From the NCBI GenBank assembly GCA_004377365.1, contig SOHZ01000288.1:1-49384 (forward strand): a stretch of 49,384 nt of DNA. The letters are read 5' to 3'. Under the pieces are notes generated by a model that did not search any database, was not told the origin of the DNA, and saw only the letters and a list, made by a program, of their open reading frames with translations. Positions 9,741 to 19,482 of this stretch are shown here, piece by piece. This DNA comes from Anaerolineales bacterium (GTDB lineage: Bacteria; Chloroflexota; Anaerolineae; E26-bin7). Positions within the stretch are counted from its first letter, which is position 1; every line of letters begins with the position of its first letter. Position numbers and translations under genes: made by a program.

Positions 9741-10117
9741 TGCCTCGTTACGACACCAGTATCCAGCCCCCAGCCCCGTTTGTAGACGTCCTGATTTTGC
9801 ATCCCTCTGACCACGAGCAAACCAGGTACATTCGAGGCAAGCTTGATAGTGGGGCCGACCTCTCTGTGATTCCTGAGGAAGTAGCCGATGAATTGCAACT
9901 CATCCCGGCCAGGGAGATACAAACTCGTAGCTACGATGGTACGGTGCGAGACATTCAGAGCTATTTCGTCGCCCTTGAGATAGAAGGGTATTCTATCCAA
10001 CTCATCGAAGTAGTTGCCTCTCACCGAGCCGATACACTTTTAGGCCGGGATGTTCTGAACCATTTTAGGATCACCCTCGATGGGAAAACGCTCACTTTTG
10101 AGATGACAGATCCCTGA
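9740..10117 (+). CDS. Retropepsin-like aspartic protease
   Basis: 125 aa single-domain protein. LDSGADLSVIPEEVA near residue 33 is the D-S/T-G-A active-site motif of retroviral-type aspartic proteases, and LLGRDVLNHFRITLDG near residue 97 matches the conserved second block (hydrophobic-hydrophobic-GRD). Such enzymes act as homodimers with one catalytic Asp from each chain. It has no signal peptide or membrane segment, so it is cytoplasmic. It shares one base with the DUF5678 gene. Substrate is unknown; the fused-frame partner is the obvious candidate. Confidence 0.85.
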   Translation: MPRYDTSIQPPAPFVDVLILHPSDHEQTRYIRGKLDSGADLSVIPEEVADELQLIPAREIQTRSYDGTVRDIQSYFVALEIEGYSIQLIEVVASHRADTLLGRDVLNHFRITLDGKTLTFEMTDP

Positions 10118-10121
10118 GCGC

Positions 10122-10193
10122 CTACCACAACTGCTCCACTGCCGTCCCCTGTGCTATCTGCTGGCCTATCTTCTTCTCCAACTGTTCCTTGAC
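10122..10193 (-). pseudogene. Possible gene tail relic after the GT2 gene
   Basis: Just beyond the GT2 stop the minus strand reads KEQLEKKIGQQIAQGTAVEQLW and then TAG, a protein-like amphipathic stretch with no start codon. It may be the end of a lost gene. The evidence is only its composition. Confidence 0.25.
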
Positions 10194-10205
10194 TCAGCGA
10201 CCTCC

Positions 10206-11162
10206 TCACTCCAGGATCTCCCTGACCACGTAAATGCGCTTGCCCTGGCTCTCGTGGTAGGTGCGCACTACCAGTTCACCCAGCAGCCCCATGGTGATCA
10301 TCTGCACGCCCATGACCATGAGCAGAATGGCCAGCAACAGCAGGGGACGGCTGCCAATGTCCTGCCCCAGGGCCAACTTGACAACGGAAAGGTAGAGGCC
10401 CAAGATACCCCCCAAACCCGACATGGCCAACCCCAGGGAACCAAAGATGTGAATGGGACGGGTGGAGTAGCTGAGCAGGAACCGGACAGTGAGCAGGTCC
10501 AGCATCACCTTGATGGTACGTTTGAGGCTGCCGTACTTGGAGCGGCCAAATTGCCGTGAACGATAATGGACCGGTATCTCAGCTACAGAGACGCCCATCC
10601 AACTGGCCATAGCCGGGATGAAGCGGTGGAGCTCACCGTAGAGGTTGATGTTCTTCACCACCTCGCTCCTGTAGGCCTTGAGGGAGCAACCATAGTCGTG
10701 CAGGTGCACCCCAGTGGTCTCCGAGATGAGACGGTTGGCCACCACCGAGGGCAGACGCCGCGTCAACCAGGCGCTCTTCCAACGTTCCATCCGCCAGCCG
10801 CTGACTACATCGTAGCCTTCCTCCAGTTTCTCCAGGAGCCTGGGGATATCTGCCGGATCGTTCTGCAAATCGGCGTCCATAGTGACGACCACCTGGCCCC
10901 GAGCGTACTCGAAGCCAGCGGCGAAGGCGGCCGTCTGGCCAAAGTTGCGGCGGAAGCGGATTACCTTCAGCCGCTTGTCTTGGGCCTGGAGGCCCCTCAG
11001 CAGCTCAAAGCTCCGGTCGGTGCTGCCATCGTCCACGATGATGATCTCGTAACTCTGCTCTAGTGGCTCCAGGGCCTCCTTGAGTTGAGCGTAGAGGGGC
11101 TCCACGCTTTCTTCCTCGTTGAAAAGCGGGATGACAATAGAAAGTTCGATTTCATCGTTCAT
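10206..11162 (-). CDS. Dolichol-phosphate-mannose-synthase-like GT2 glycosyltransferase
   Basis: A 318-residue GT2 enzyme when started at the ATG at 11162, which has AAGGA upstream and avoids a 20-base overlap with the preceding gene; the track start is 11186. It has the nucleotide-sugar site SIVIPLFNEEESV, VDDGSTDRS and MDADLQNDP (DXD-like), and the GRSKYGSLKR block of DPM1/ArnC/GtrB enzymes. Two membrane segments follow at the C-terminus (about 235-300). The family moves a hexose from a nucleotide sugar to undecaprenyl or dolichyl phosphate on the inner face of the membrane. It is the last gene of the 23082-10206 operon and would supply the lipid-linked donor for the GT-C enzymes next to it. 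The sugar cannot be told from sequence. Confidence 0.9.
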   Translation of the reverse strand: MNDEIELSIVIPLFNEEESVEPLYAQLKEALEPLEQSYEIIIVDDGSTDRSFELLRGLQAQDKRLKVIRFRRNFGQTAAFAAGFEYARGQVVVTMDADLQNDPADIPRLLEKLEEGYDVVSGWRMERWKSAWLTRRLPSVVANRLISETTGVHLHDYGCSLKAYRSEVVKNINLYGELHRFIPAMASWMGVSVAEIPVHYRSRQFGRSKYGSLKRTIKVMLDLLTVRFLLSYSTRPIHIFGSLGLAMSGLGGILGLYLSVVKLALGQDIGSRPLLLLAILLMVMGVQMITMGLLGELVVRTYHESQGKRIYVVREILE

Positions 11163-11166
11163 AGGC

Positions 11167-12195
11167 TCATCCTTCTTCTGCTGCATAGTCCTGTGCTCCC
11201 TTCAGCACGTAGATGATCCCGCCGATCAAGCCTGGGGTGAATATACTGATAACGTAAACCAGCAGTGATAGCGACAGGGCCGTCTCCCGGGGCATGCCAG
11301 CCTGGGTGAAGAGAAAGACGTAAGCGCCCTCCCTCACCCCCAGACCGGCGAAAGATACAGGCAATATGGTGACTATGGAAGTGATAGGCACAAAAAGGAA
11401 ATAGTACCATATCGAGACCCGATCACCCAAGGATAGACCGAGCAGGTAATTCATGGTAATCAGCGAGATGTTAAAGACCAGAGACACGCCCAAGGTCTTG
11501 CCAACCGCGGCGACATTGTAGCCATGAAGTGACTCGTAGAATCGCTTGAGCCCTTCGATGATTCCTTCGGCTTTCCCTTCGACTTTGCTCAGGCCATGCC
11601 CTGAGCCTGTCGAAGGGACAGACCCCTGCTTCTGACTAAAGGAGGCCAGGGGTTTCAGGCGCTCTCCCAGGCTCTGCCACAGTCGCTGGTTGAGGAGGAG
11701 CCACACCGAGACTAGGCTCCCGACGAAGAGGAGCACGGTGAAAGCGATCATCCACGGCTCGACCAACTGATAGCCAAAGGCCAGGGCCACCACGGCCATA
11801 GCCTGTAAGACGATGAGGCCAAAGAAGCGGTCGGCGAGGACCGTACCGGCCGACTCTGCTGTCTTATGAGTGTACCTTGATAGCTCATACATGCGAACGG
11901 GGTCGCCGCCGAAGCCGGTGGGGAGCACGTTGGTGAAAAGGAAGCCGATGAAGTAGAGGTCGATCAGTTGTCTCAGAGGCACCTCCACCTCCAGGGCTGA
12001 GAGCAAGACCTGCCAGCGGTAGGCCCTGACCACAATACCCAACAGGGCCACGACCAGAGCTGCCAGGAGATAGCCCGGCTGGACCTGCAGGAGCTTTTCC
12101 AGAGTCTCCTGCAAACCTATCTCCCTCAACAAGAGGACGATAAAGATCAAACTCACAATGACCTTGGCCAAATCTAGAAGTCTCTTTTTATTCAT
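11167..12195 (-). CDS. UPF0104 / LPG-synthase-like integral membrane protein
   Basis: About 342 aa with 7-8 membrane segments. It matches the lysylphosphatidylglycerol-synthase transmembrane family (FTNVLPTGFGGDPVRMYEL, PVSFAGLGVREGAYVFLF). Members without the catalytic cytosolic domain, as here, are thought to flip or help transfer lipids, and often sit in glycan clusters with a DPM1-like GT2, as in this operon. The ATG at 12195 has GGGAAG upstream and is preferred; the track start (GTG at 12219) overlaps the previous stop as GTGA. A 45-base repeat (STGSGHGLSKVEGKAEG) is read in frame in a loop near residue 200. Confidence 0.85.
   Translation of the reverse strand: MNKKRLLDLAKVIVSLIFIVLLLREIGLQETLEKLLQVQPGYLLAALVVALLGIVVRAYRWQVLLSALEVEVPLRQLIDLYFIGFLFTNVLPTGFGGDPVRMYELSRYTHKTAESAGTVLADRFFGLIVLQAMAVVALAFGYQLVEPWMIAFTVLLFVGSLVSVWLLLNQRLWQSLGERLKPLASFSQKQGSVPSTGSGHGLSKVEGKAEGIIEGLKRFYESLHGYNVAAVGKTLGVSLVFNISLITMNYLLGLSLGDRVSIWYYFLFVPITSIVTILPVSFAGLGVREGAYVFLFTQAGMPRETALSLSLLVYVISIFTPGLIGGIIYVLKGAQDYAAEEG
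11573..11619. repeat. Interspersed repeat copy in the UPF0104 gene
   Basis: CCCTTCGACTTTGCTCAGG and its mirror CCTGAGCCTGTCGAAGGG stand back to back, which gives an inverted repeat of about 18 bases. It is read as STGSGHGLSKVEGKAEG. Confidence 0.75.
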
Positions 12196-12215
12196 TGTCT
12201 GTCTTCCCTGGGGAA

Positions 12216-14516
12216 TCACTCCCCCTTGACCATGATCTCGCTCAACAGGGCCTTATCATCCAATACTTGCCCATCCTGGTCCACAATGGTCAGGCGCTGG
12301 CCGTCGGCCAGGCGATACATCCCCACTTCGATCCAGTACTTACCCGGTGGAGTGTCCTCGCCGACGACGAAAGCGTGCTTATCCTTGACTACCTCATCCT
12401 GGTCCCAGAAGGAGGTTGGGTAATAGCCGTTGACAGGCTGGCCATCATGCTGCCCCCAGATGGTGCCCTCCTCATCCACCAAATGAACAAAGACGGTATA
12501 ATCCTCTTCCATTTTCCTTTGAGCCCGCCAGTACAAGGCCACATTGATGGTCTCACCAGCCTTGACCTCGGTCTTGTCTACCTTGTAACCGGTCAGAGAC
12601 ACCTGCCTGCCCTGAGCGGAGTCGAAGGGGTGGGCCATGTCGAAGGCTACTGGCGTTCCTCCGGAGTAGTGCGGCTCCTGTTGGGTGGTGACCTTGCCCT
12701 GAGCCACAGTGACTCCGTGGAGGAGGTGGCCGTCCTTGTCAAAAGCAGGTAGGGCCTCGCCTGTGGAGCGGTCGTAGACGCCCACTTCTACTCGGAAGCG
12801 GCTGGGCGCTTTGGATTCGGGCAGGACGTACATCCCATAGGTGTCCTTTATCACCCCCCCGACCTGCCATAGGCTGGTGGGGTAAGAACCCATCCCAGGA
12901 TAAGTGTCCTTCTGAGCGATCACTTCCTCGTCACGACCGAGGATGTGGACGAACACGTTGTAATCTTGCTCCATCTCGGCCCGGGGTTGCCAGTACAGGG
13001 TGACGCTCAGGGGATCGCCCCGTCTGACCACCTTCTTATCCAGTTGGCAGGCCAGCAACCTTGTCTTATCACCAAAGTTGATGTCGAGGTGATGGGCTTC
13101 GGCCGGGATGTCCTCGGCGGTGATAACAGGCGGCTTGGCATAGGTTGGGGCAATGTAGACGAAGGGGCATAAGACGGCCAGGAGAAACAATGCTCCGCCG
13201 ACCACGCCGGCCAACATCCCATTGTACCGCTGCGGCACGAACTGGCTGAGCCCCAGGAAAATAAAGATAGAAATAGCCGGGATAGCTGGAAACAGGTAGC
13301 GGCCTTGAGCGCCGGTTTGGATCTGCATGAACCTGAGCAGGGAAGCAAAGAGAAGCAGAAACCATAATCCAAGTAGCAACAGGCTAAGCAAGTTTGATCT
13401 GTCTAGCTGCTTCCTCTGTAGGGCTTTGAACTTTTCAAATTGGCTGATGGCGAGGACTAGAAGGCCCACGATGGATAGACGCACCATTACCGCCAGGAGC
13501 TTGTAAAAGATTTCATCAATCACTATGTTCATCCAGCCAAAGACGGCCCAGAAGGATATCTCCAGGCCCCAGAACTCTTCGTACAATTCAATGAGGCTGG
13601 GTTGGGGCTCCCGAAGACCAACAGCCGCCAGCCATACATTGGAAGCTAAGGGGTGACGATAAAGAATCCAATTTCTTAAGTACGCCCATCCAGCTATCAG
13701 CAGGACTATGGAGAATACGATCATGCCCCATTTGATCAAGCGACCAACAGAGCGCTGTTGGATGGCTCGGATGGCGAGCGTTAAAGCCGCCAGGGGCAAA
13801 AGGGCCAGGGAGCTAATCTTGGAGAGCAGAGCCAGGCTCAGGGTCACGCCCAGCCAGATCAGTCGCCCTCTGGTCGCTCCCCGTTTCAAGAGTCTGACTA
13901 TCCCCAGGAGCACCAGCGCGGAAAAGGTAGTCACCATAGCGTCATTACCTACTCTGGCGCTGATGAAAATGAATTGAGGGTTGAAAGCATTGATAGCAGC
14001 CGCACCCAAAGCCAGGGGCTTCCAATGGGGGAAGATCTCCAGAGCGATGAGATAGGTAGCGAGCACAGTTACTCCACTCAACAGCACCGTGAACAGACGG
14101 AGAATACGTATAGCCAAAGCTGTGCCGTGGTAGTTGAACACCTCAGTGTCAAGGTGGATGATCCTGTTCTTGTTGCCGGGCCAATGGGGCACCCCGGCAA
14201 CACAGTGCGGGTTATGCCAAATCAAGCTGTCCGCGTCGTCTGTGTCAATCCAGAATGTGAGCAGGGCCGATGTGAGATGGTACAAAGGGGGGTGATGGCC
14301 GACTGTGCCAGCCACCGGGTTCTTAGAAGGATCCAGATGCAGCACGGGCAAACCACGACCGTCGGCTATGTGCTTCACATATCCATAGTGAGAGTCTTCG
14401 TCTGGTGTCTCGATAAGGGGAGTGACTACGCTGTAGATAACCCCTAACGCCAGGAAAGAAACGATTATGAGACTGATACCCAAGTGTTGTCTAATCGAAA
14501 ATATTATAGATCTCAT
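12216..14516 (-). CDS. GT-C membrane glycosyltransferase-like protein with two tail modules
   Basis: About 766 aa from the ATG at 14516; the track's TTG start at 14537 lies inside the preceding gene. The first outer loop reads VTPLIETPDEDSHYGYV with HHPPLYHL further on, the pattern shared with the genes at 17155 and 19479. It resembles DUF2142/GT39-like GT-C enzymes, with acidic residues (PDE) as the likely catalytic or metal site. About 11 membrane segments reach residue 455. Two tail modules follow (about 485-640 and 640-766). A short repeat, PFDSAQGRQ, is read in frame in the linker between them. It sits mid-operon between two GT-C genes. Confidence 0.87.
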   Translation of the reverse strand: MRSIIFSIRQHLGISLIIVSFLALGVIYSVVTPLIETPDEDSHYGYVKHIADGRGLPVLHLDPSKNPVAGTVGHHPPLYHLTSALLTFWIDTDDADSLIWHNPHCVAGVPHWPGNKNRIIHLDTEVFNYHGTALAIRILRLFTVLLSGVTVLATYLIALEIFPHWKPLALGAAAINAFNPQFIFISARVGNDAMVTTFSALVLLGIVRLLKRGATRGRLIWLGVTLSLALLSKISSLALLPLAALTLAIRAIQQRSVGRLIKWGMIVFSIVLLIAGWAYLRNWILYRHPLASNVWLAAVGLREPQPSLIELYEEFWGLEISFWAVFGWMNIVIDEIFYKLLAVMVRLSIVGLLVLAISQFEKFKALQRKQLDRSNLLSLLLLGLWFLLLFASLLRFMQIQTGAQGRYLFPAIPAISIFIFLGLSQFVPQRYNGMLAGVVGGALFLLAVLCPFVYIAPTYAKPPVITAEDIPAEAHHLDINFGDKTRLLACQLDKKVVRRGDPLSVTLYWQPRAEMEQDYNVFVHILGRDEEVIAQKDTYPGMGSYPTSLWQVGGVIKDTYGMYVLPESKAPSRFRVEVGVYDRSTGEALPAFDKDGHLLHGVTVAQGKVTTQQEPHYSGGTPVAFDMAHPFDSAQGRQVSLTGYKVDKTEVKAGETINVALYWRAQRKMEEDYTVFVHLVDEEGTIWGQHDGQPVNGYYPTSFWDQDEVVKDKHAFVVGEDTPPGKYWIEVGMYRLADGQRLTIVDQDGQVLDDKALLSEIMVKGE

Positions 14517-14523
14517 TCTTGGC

Positions 14524-17142
14524 CTAGTTTCTGTCAACAGTCAATGTTCCCAACAATATAGCGTCATCCGTCAGGCGCAATCCAGGCTGATCATAGGCAG
14601 GCAGACGTTCTCCTGTAGCGAGCTGGTACAACCCCACTTTGAGCTCGTACCTTCCAGAAGGCACACCTAGCCCAATTACGAGCCGGTGCTCATCTTTGAC
14701 GATCTCTCCTACATCCCAGATAGAGGTCGGATAACGTCCGCTCTGCGGCTGGTCATCATGTTGAGCTTCAATATGGTCATCTGGACCTAGCAGGTGGGTG
14801 AAAACTGTGTAGTCTTTATCAATCTTCTTCCGTGCTTGCCAGTACAAAGTCAGATTGATCGTGTCACCCGGTTTAAGAGCACGGCTCCTCAGGTCGTAGC
14901 CGCGAAAGATAATCTCATCTCCCAGGTTGACTTTCATGGGAAATGGGATAGAGCTAGCGTTAATGAACTCGCCGATGATCTTTACTGTCCCCAGTGTAAT
15001 TTTATTATCCAGTAACCCCGATTCGGAATCCACAATGATGGGCAGTCGCTGTCCCGTCGATTTCTGATATAAACCAACTTCAAAGGTGTATTTCCCCGGG
15101 ATAGCCCCCGGACCAACTTTGATCTTGTACTGATCGGGCACAATTTCACCCGGACGCCAGAGAACAGTGGGATAGGCCCCTTGTAAGGGTTGCACATCTG
15201 TCTGCCCCCGAACCTGCCCTTTGCTGTCCAGCAAGTGCACAAAGACTTCATGATTTCTTTTCATCTTCGATACTGCTTGCCAGTAGAGATCTAGCCTGAT
15301 TTCATTCCCTCTCATAACCTCATACGGAGCCAGGTTGTAGCCGACTAGCCTCAACTGGCCGTTGAAATCAGCCTTGAGGGGGTGAGGGGGGATGACATAG
15401 GGGGAGAAGAAGTCAATAGGAGAGGAGAAAGGCCACTCGTAAGCGATGAGCATATTGTTTGAATCCCGCAGTTCAAAGGTTGATTCTTGGTTAACACGTT
15501 CTATCAACATTTCTCTGAGGGAGTGATCTAGAGGGCTCAGGATGTAAGCTGTGCCTTTGCTCTGAGAAGCGCGATCCAGCAGGATAAATGAGTGCCCCCC
15601 TTCATTATCAGGAGACAGAAAACATACAGCTTTCTCCTCGCCAGAGATCAACGACATGGAATCATCGGCCATCGAAAGAGAAACCGCATCAGTATACACC
15701 TGGCTAAGGAGATAGGTAACGGTGGGATAGGCATACATCTCCACAGGTAGATAGACCGTGTGATTCTGTCCTTGCTGAATCACACGTCTGGCTAGAGCAG
15801 CCTTGTCTGCATCGAAAGCATAGTATGTTTCGGGTTGGTAAGCCCAAACGTTGAAATAGTCATGGTAGGTCCGCAAGCCGCCAAGTCCGAGGAAAGCCAC
15901 AATCAAACCTGGTAGCCATTTCACGGTGGGCCAGCCCATCCAAGACGTCAATTTAGCCCAAAGGATGGATAGGCCAATAGCCGATAGGATATAGACAGCC
16001 GGTGCCGCTCCAAGAGAGCGCAAGGTATTAGGAGCGTCTGTGGAGAAAACCGTAGCCGAGAGCATCACCCCGATCCAAAGCAGAGTGAGCCCGTATTGAG
16101 GCTTATTTAACCGGTGGATGGCTATTACGATGCCTATCCAAAAACCGATGGATGAGATGGTGTTTAGGACAGGGCGGCAAGGCAGGTTATGTCTCCACTG
16201 CCAATCGCCTTGATCAACAAACATACGCAGCACCTTGCCTAGGTTAGACAATGTTGCTAAGATGATCTCTCGATATTCTGACGAGATAGCCAAAATGGAC
16301 ACATCCTTGCCCCGACCACTCCAGGCAAAGGGATGGGTTTGAAAATAGCAACCCAGAGGAGCAAAGAGGGCCAAGGAGACAAGCGTCAATAGAAGAGCTC
16401 CCTTTAGGCGATCAGAGAATCGGGGCACTTGGGAGGCAGGCTGACCGGAATCCCCGCTGCTAGTAGTTGCCGAAAGTTGATTCCCCCGCCTCTTCATGGT
16501 AGCCCAGCTTTTCTTCAGGCATTCCCAAAGGATGAAAGCCAAAAGCACCAGTGGCATAAGCCGGGCCGCGATATAAGTATAGGCACTCATCCCAAGAAGA
16601 ACACCGGTTCCCAGAAAGAAGCCCTTCTTCCCGGTGAACCACCCCTGCCAGAATAGACAAAGGGTCATCACGATGAATAAGGGAAGCAGAATAGTCCTAA
16701 AACCGATGCGGCTGAAGTGTACGTGCCAATAGGAAGTTGTCAGGCCGGTAGCGGCCAGCAAGGCAATTCGCCTCGCCTCTTCACTTCCAACGGAGGCGAA
16801 CATCAATTTGGTCAAAACATATAACATTGGAATTGTAGACAACCCAACTAAGGCCGAAACGATGCGCAACGCAAAGGGGCTAGCGCCTAGCATTTTAATA
16901 GAAATTGCCTCCAGATAGATGAAAAGAGGTTCTCGCCCTCCATTGCCCTCAAAAAACAGCGGGTGCCATCCGGCCTGCAAAATCCTTATCGCATCCAGAC
17001 CATTGAAGGCTTCATCATGGTATAATCCAGGTGGCACGTCATTCAGGCGATAGAGCCTGAGGAAAGCAGCCACAAGAATTAGTAGCCCCAGAAGGGCCAG
17101 ATCCTTTCTACCATCCCTGCCAAGTTTTGCGAACCGTTTCAC
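14524..17142 (-). CDS. GT39-type membrane glycosyltransferase with two tail modules
   Basis: 872 aa, GTG start with GAGGA eight bases upstream. The first outer loop has GLYHDEAFNGLDA and then GNGGREPLFIYLEA, the acidic and RxP blocks of GT39/PMT_2 enzymes. About 11 membrane segments run to residue 435. A soluble stretch precedes two tail modules (about 596-735 and 742-872), each with YWQA, EVFVHLLD or YTVFTHLLG, and YPTxxW. Unlike its neighbours it carries no visible in-frame repeat and its base composition is slightly more AT-rich. Its stop lies inside the track start of the next gene, and it lies 12 bases after the previous stop, so it belongs to one operon. Confidence 0.88.
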   Translation of the reverse strand: MKRFAKLGRDGRKDLALLGLLILVAAFLRLYRLNDVPPGLYHDEAFNGLDAIRILQAGWHPLFFEGNGGREPLFIYLEAISIKMLGASPFALRIVSALVGLSTIPMLYVLTKLMFASVGSEEARRIALLAATGLTTSYWHVHFSRIGFRTILLPLFIVMTLCLFWQGWFTGKKGFFLGTGVLLGMSAYTYIAARLMPLVLLAFILWECLKKSWATMKRRGNQLSATTSSGDSGQPASQVPRFSDRLKGALLLTLVSLALFAPLGCYFQTHPFAWSGRGKDVSILAISSEYREIILATLSNLGKVLRMFVDQGDWQWRHNLPCRPVLNTISSIGFWIGIVIAIHRLNKPQYGLTLLWIGVMLSATVFSTDAPNTLRSLGAAPAVYILSAIGLSILWAKLTSWMGWPTVKWLPGLIVAFLGLGGLRTYHDYFNVWAYQPETYYAFDADKAALARRVIQQGQNHTVYLPVEMYAYPTVTYLLSQVYTDAVSLSMADDSMSLISGEEKAVCFLSPDNEGGHSFILLDRASQSKGTAYILSPLDHSLREMLIERVNQESTFELRDSNNMLIAYEWPFSSPIDFFSPYVIPPHPLKADFNGQLRLVGYNLAPYEVMRGNEIRLDLYWQAVSKMKRNHEVFVHLLDSKGQVRGQTDVQPLQGAYPTVLWRPGEIVPDQYKIKVGPGAIPGKYTFEVGLYQKSTGQRLPIIVDSESGLLDNKITLGTVKIIGEFINASSIPFPMKVNLGDEIIFRGYDLRSRALKPGDTINLTLYWQARKKIDKDYTVFTHLLGPDDHIEAQHDDQPQSGRYPTSIWDVGEIVKDEHRLVIGLGVPSGRYELKVGLYQLATGERLPAYDQPGLRLTDDAILLGTLTVDRN

Positions 17143-17154
17143 AGTGATGATCCT

Positions 17155-19482
17155 CTACGATCCCTTCACGCGCACCTTGGTCAACAGGACGCGACTGTCA
17201 ATCCAATGTCCCGCTTCATCCAGAAGGCCCAACCGCTCTCCTGTAGCTGGCAGATAGAGCCCCACTTCGATATCGTAGACGCCGGGAGGGGTGTCGGGCT
17301 CGACGAGCAAGTGATATTCGTCCATCAAGACCTGCCCCTGGTTCCAGGTTGAGGTCGGTACCGCTCCTCCCTGTGGCTGGCTGTCCACCTGGGCCCAGAT
17401 GCGGTCTCGCTCCCCTAGGACGTGGGTGAACACAGTGTAATCCCTTTCTATCTCGGCCAGGGCTTCCCAGTAGAGGGTCAGGTGGATTTCCTCACCTGGC
17501 CCAACCGCTCGCCCCTCCAGGGCATAGCCAATGAGGGCAATCTGGTCCCCGAAATTAAAGCGCACAGGATTGGGCACACTACGTCCTGAGCCTGTCGAAG
17601 GGTCGCTCCCCGCGTGAGGCAGGACCTCTATCCTGTGAAAACGGACGTTGTCTCCAAGGGACTCTCCCTGGGACCCATAAACCGCCAAGCGCTTCCCGCT
17701 GTCAAACTCGTACAGCCCCACTTCGAGCTGGGCCGAGCTGGGGGTGAAGGCCGTGGGCGGTACGGCGATGGTGTACACATCGGCGATGGCATCCCCTGCC
17801 CGCCACAGCCGGGTTGGATAGGTGCCCTGGCCCGGGAAGGTATCTTGTGAGGCCAACACCAGATCGTTCTCATCCAGAAGATGAACGAAGACGCTGTAGT
17901 TCCTTTCCATCGGGGCCAAAGCCTGCCAGTACAGGGTGACATCGAGGCTCTCCCCTGGCCGGACTGTCTCCCGACCTACCTCGTAGCCCAGGAGCTTTAT
18001 CTGGTCATCGAAGGTGATGGCCATAGGATTTGGTATCTTCTCCAGATTGGTTTCTGAGAGGAGAGGCGGCCCTTCGGCTATGCTCAGGACATGCCTGGCG
18101 TAGGCTGGCGCGATGTAGCGAAAGGGACTGATAACGGCAATGGCCAGCATAACCAAGCCCAATATGCCAGCCAGGGACATGACGGCCTGCCGAGGCACCC
18201 ACTGGGCCAGACCCGTGAACAGTAGGATGGAAATGGCCGAGATGGCCGGATACATCAATCGCCCCTGGGAAGCGCGGGTCATCTGAGTCCAGCGTACCAA
18301 GCCGGCCAGGACAACAGCGATCCACAAGAGCAGGAACAACAGCCAGGGCCAGCTCAGTGTCTCCTCTCCTCTCAGTTGCTTAAAGACCAGCAGCAACAGC
18401 CCCACCGCTCCCAGCAGAGCCAGCCCGTCGAAGGCCAGGTAGAGCCAGGGCTCGGCCAGAATGTTGAACCAGCCAAAGAGAGCCCAGAAGGACATTCTCA
18501 GCCCTTTGAATTCTGCCAGGAGTTCGAGCAGGGATGGCCTGTAGACCCGGGTGCGGAAGAGGATGGCCATGATCTTCATGCCAAGGGGGTCACCGTACAG
18601 CAGCCAGTTCCGGGCGTACCACCAGCCGCCCACGGCCAGGGCCACGATAGACACGATGGTCATCCACCCGACGAAAGAAATCAGTCGCTGGCGGTGGAGG
18701 GCTACCACCCCCAATACCACAGCGGCCAGTGGCAGGAGCATCAGACCAGTCAGCTTGGTCAGCGAGGCCAGACCGATGACAAGGCCCAGCAAGATCAAGC
18801 GACCCCTTGAAACCTCCCTCCTGGCCAGAACCACCAGCAACCAGGCCGCCAGGGCAAAGAGAACGATCACCAGGTTGTCGTTGTTGATGGTCCCGCTGAT
18901 GAAGGCGAACTGTGGATTGAAGGCGTTGATGACCGCCGCGCCGATGGCCAGCCCCTCTGCTCCCTCCCTCAAAGTTGGGGGAGGGCCGGGGTGGGGGCGC
19001 TGGGGCATGATCTGTCGAGCAATACAATAGGTTGCCAGCACCGTGGCTGCTCCCATCAGCACCGAGAGCAAACGCACCAGGTGCACCGCCAGGGTCACCC
19101 CTCGATAGGGAAAGCTCTCCTCAGCCGAGTGAACGACCATGTTCACGTTACCGCTCGCCGTGGGGACGCCAATCTGGGCGTGAGGGTTGTGCCAGACGAA
19201 ATCCGTCAAGGGGCCTGTGTTTATCCAAAAGGTGACCAGAGCCCCCAGAGTATAATAGAGGGGCGGCTGGTGCACCTCTGCCTGGATGTCCGGTACCGGC
19301 CCGGTGATGACTGGCAATCCCTCCCCATCAGCGAGGTGTTGGACGAAGAAATAGTGCTGAAGCTCGTCGGGGGCCTCAAAGATGGGTGTGACCACGCTGT
19401 AAGTGGTGCTCAGCAACACGAAGGCAACAAGGATGACTGCGATAGCTTTGTGCTGATTTGCTGGTTGGGTTAATCTGTTCAC
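17155..19482 (-). CDS. GT-C membrane glycosyltransferase-like protein with two tail modules
   Basis: 775 aa, starting at a GTG that overlaps the preceding stop as GTGA. It is a close paralogue of the next gene upstream and of the one at 12216 (TPIFEAPDELQHYFFV, HQPPLYYTLGALVTFW, GGWWYARNWLLYGDPLG). The PDE motif in the first outer loop is the likely active site. Two tail modules occupy about 493-640 and 646-775. Three different interspersed repeats are read in frame: RPHPGPPPTLREG in a loop near residue 170, VLSIAEGPP before the first module and DPSTGSGRS between modules. The enzyme is inferred to transfer a lipid-linked sugar outside the membrane. Confidence 0.88.
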   Translation of the reverse strand: MNRLTQPANQHKAIAVILVAFVLLSTTYSVVTPIFEAPDELQHYFFVQHLADGEGLPVITGPVPDIQAEVHQPPLYYTLGALVTFWINTGPLTDFVWHNPHAQIGVPTASGNVNMVVHSAEESFPYRGVTLAVHLVRLLSVLMGAATVLATYCIARQIMPQRPHPGPPPTLREGAEGLAIGAAVINAFNPQFAFISGTINNDNLVIVLFALAAWLLVVLARREVSRGRLILLGLVIGLASLTKLTGLMLLPLAAVVLGVVALHRQRLISFVGWMTIVSIVALAVGGWWYARNWLLYGDPLGMKIMAILFRTRVYRPSLLELLAEFKGLRMSFWALFGWFNILAEPWLYLAFDGLALLGAVGLLLLVFKQLRGEETLSWPWLLFLLLWIAVVLAGLVRWTQMTRASQGRLMYPAISAISILLFTGLAQWVPRQAVMSLAGILGLVMLAIAVISPFRYIAPAYARHVLSIAEGPPLLSETNLEKIPNPMAITFDDQIKLLGYEVGRETVRPGESLDVTLYWQALAPMERNYSVFVHLLDENDLVLASQDTFPGQGTYPTRLWRAGDAIADVYTIAVPPTAFTPSSAQLEVGLYEFDSGKRLAVYGSQGESLGDNVRFHRIEVLPHAGSDPSTGSGRSVPNPVRFNFGDQIALIGYALEGRAVGPGEEIHLTLYWEALAEIERDYTVFTHVLGERDRIWAQVDSQPQGGAVPTSTWNQGQVLMDEYHLLVEPDTPPGVYDIEVGLYLPATGERLGLLDEAGHWIDSRVLLTKVRVKGS
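18962..18998. repeat. PHPGP-type repeat in a GT gene
   Basis: GGGGGAGGGCCGGGGTGGGG and its surroundings are read on the minus strand as RPHPGPPPTLREG inside a cytoplasmic or loop position. Confidence 0.65.
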
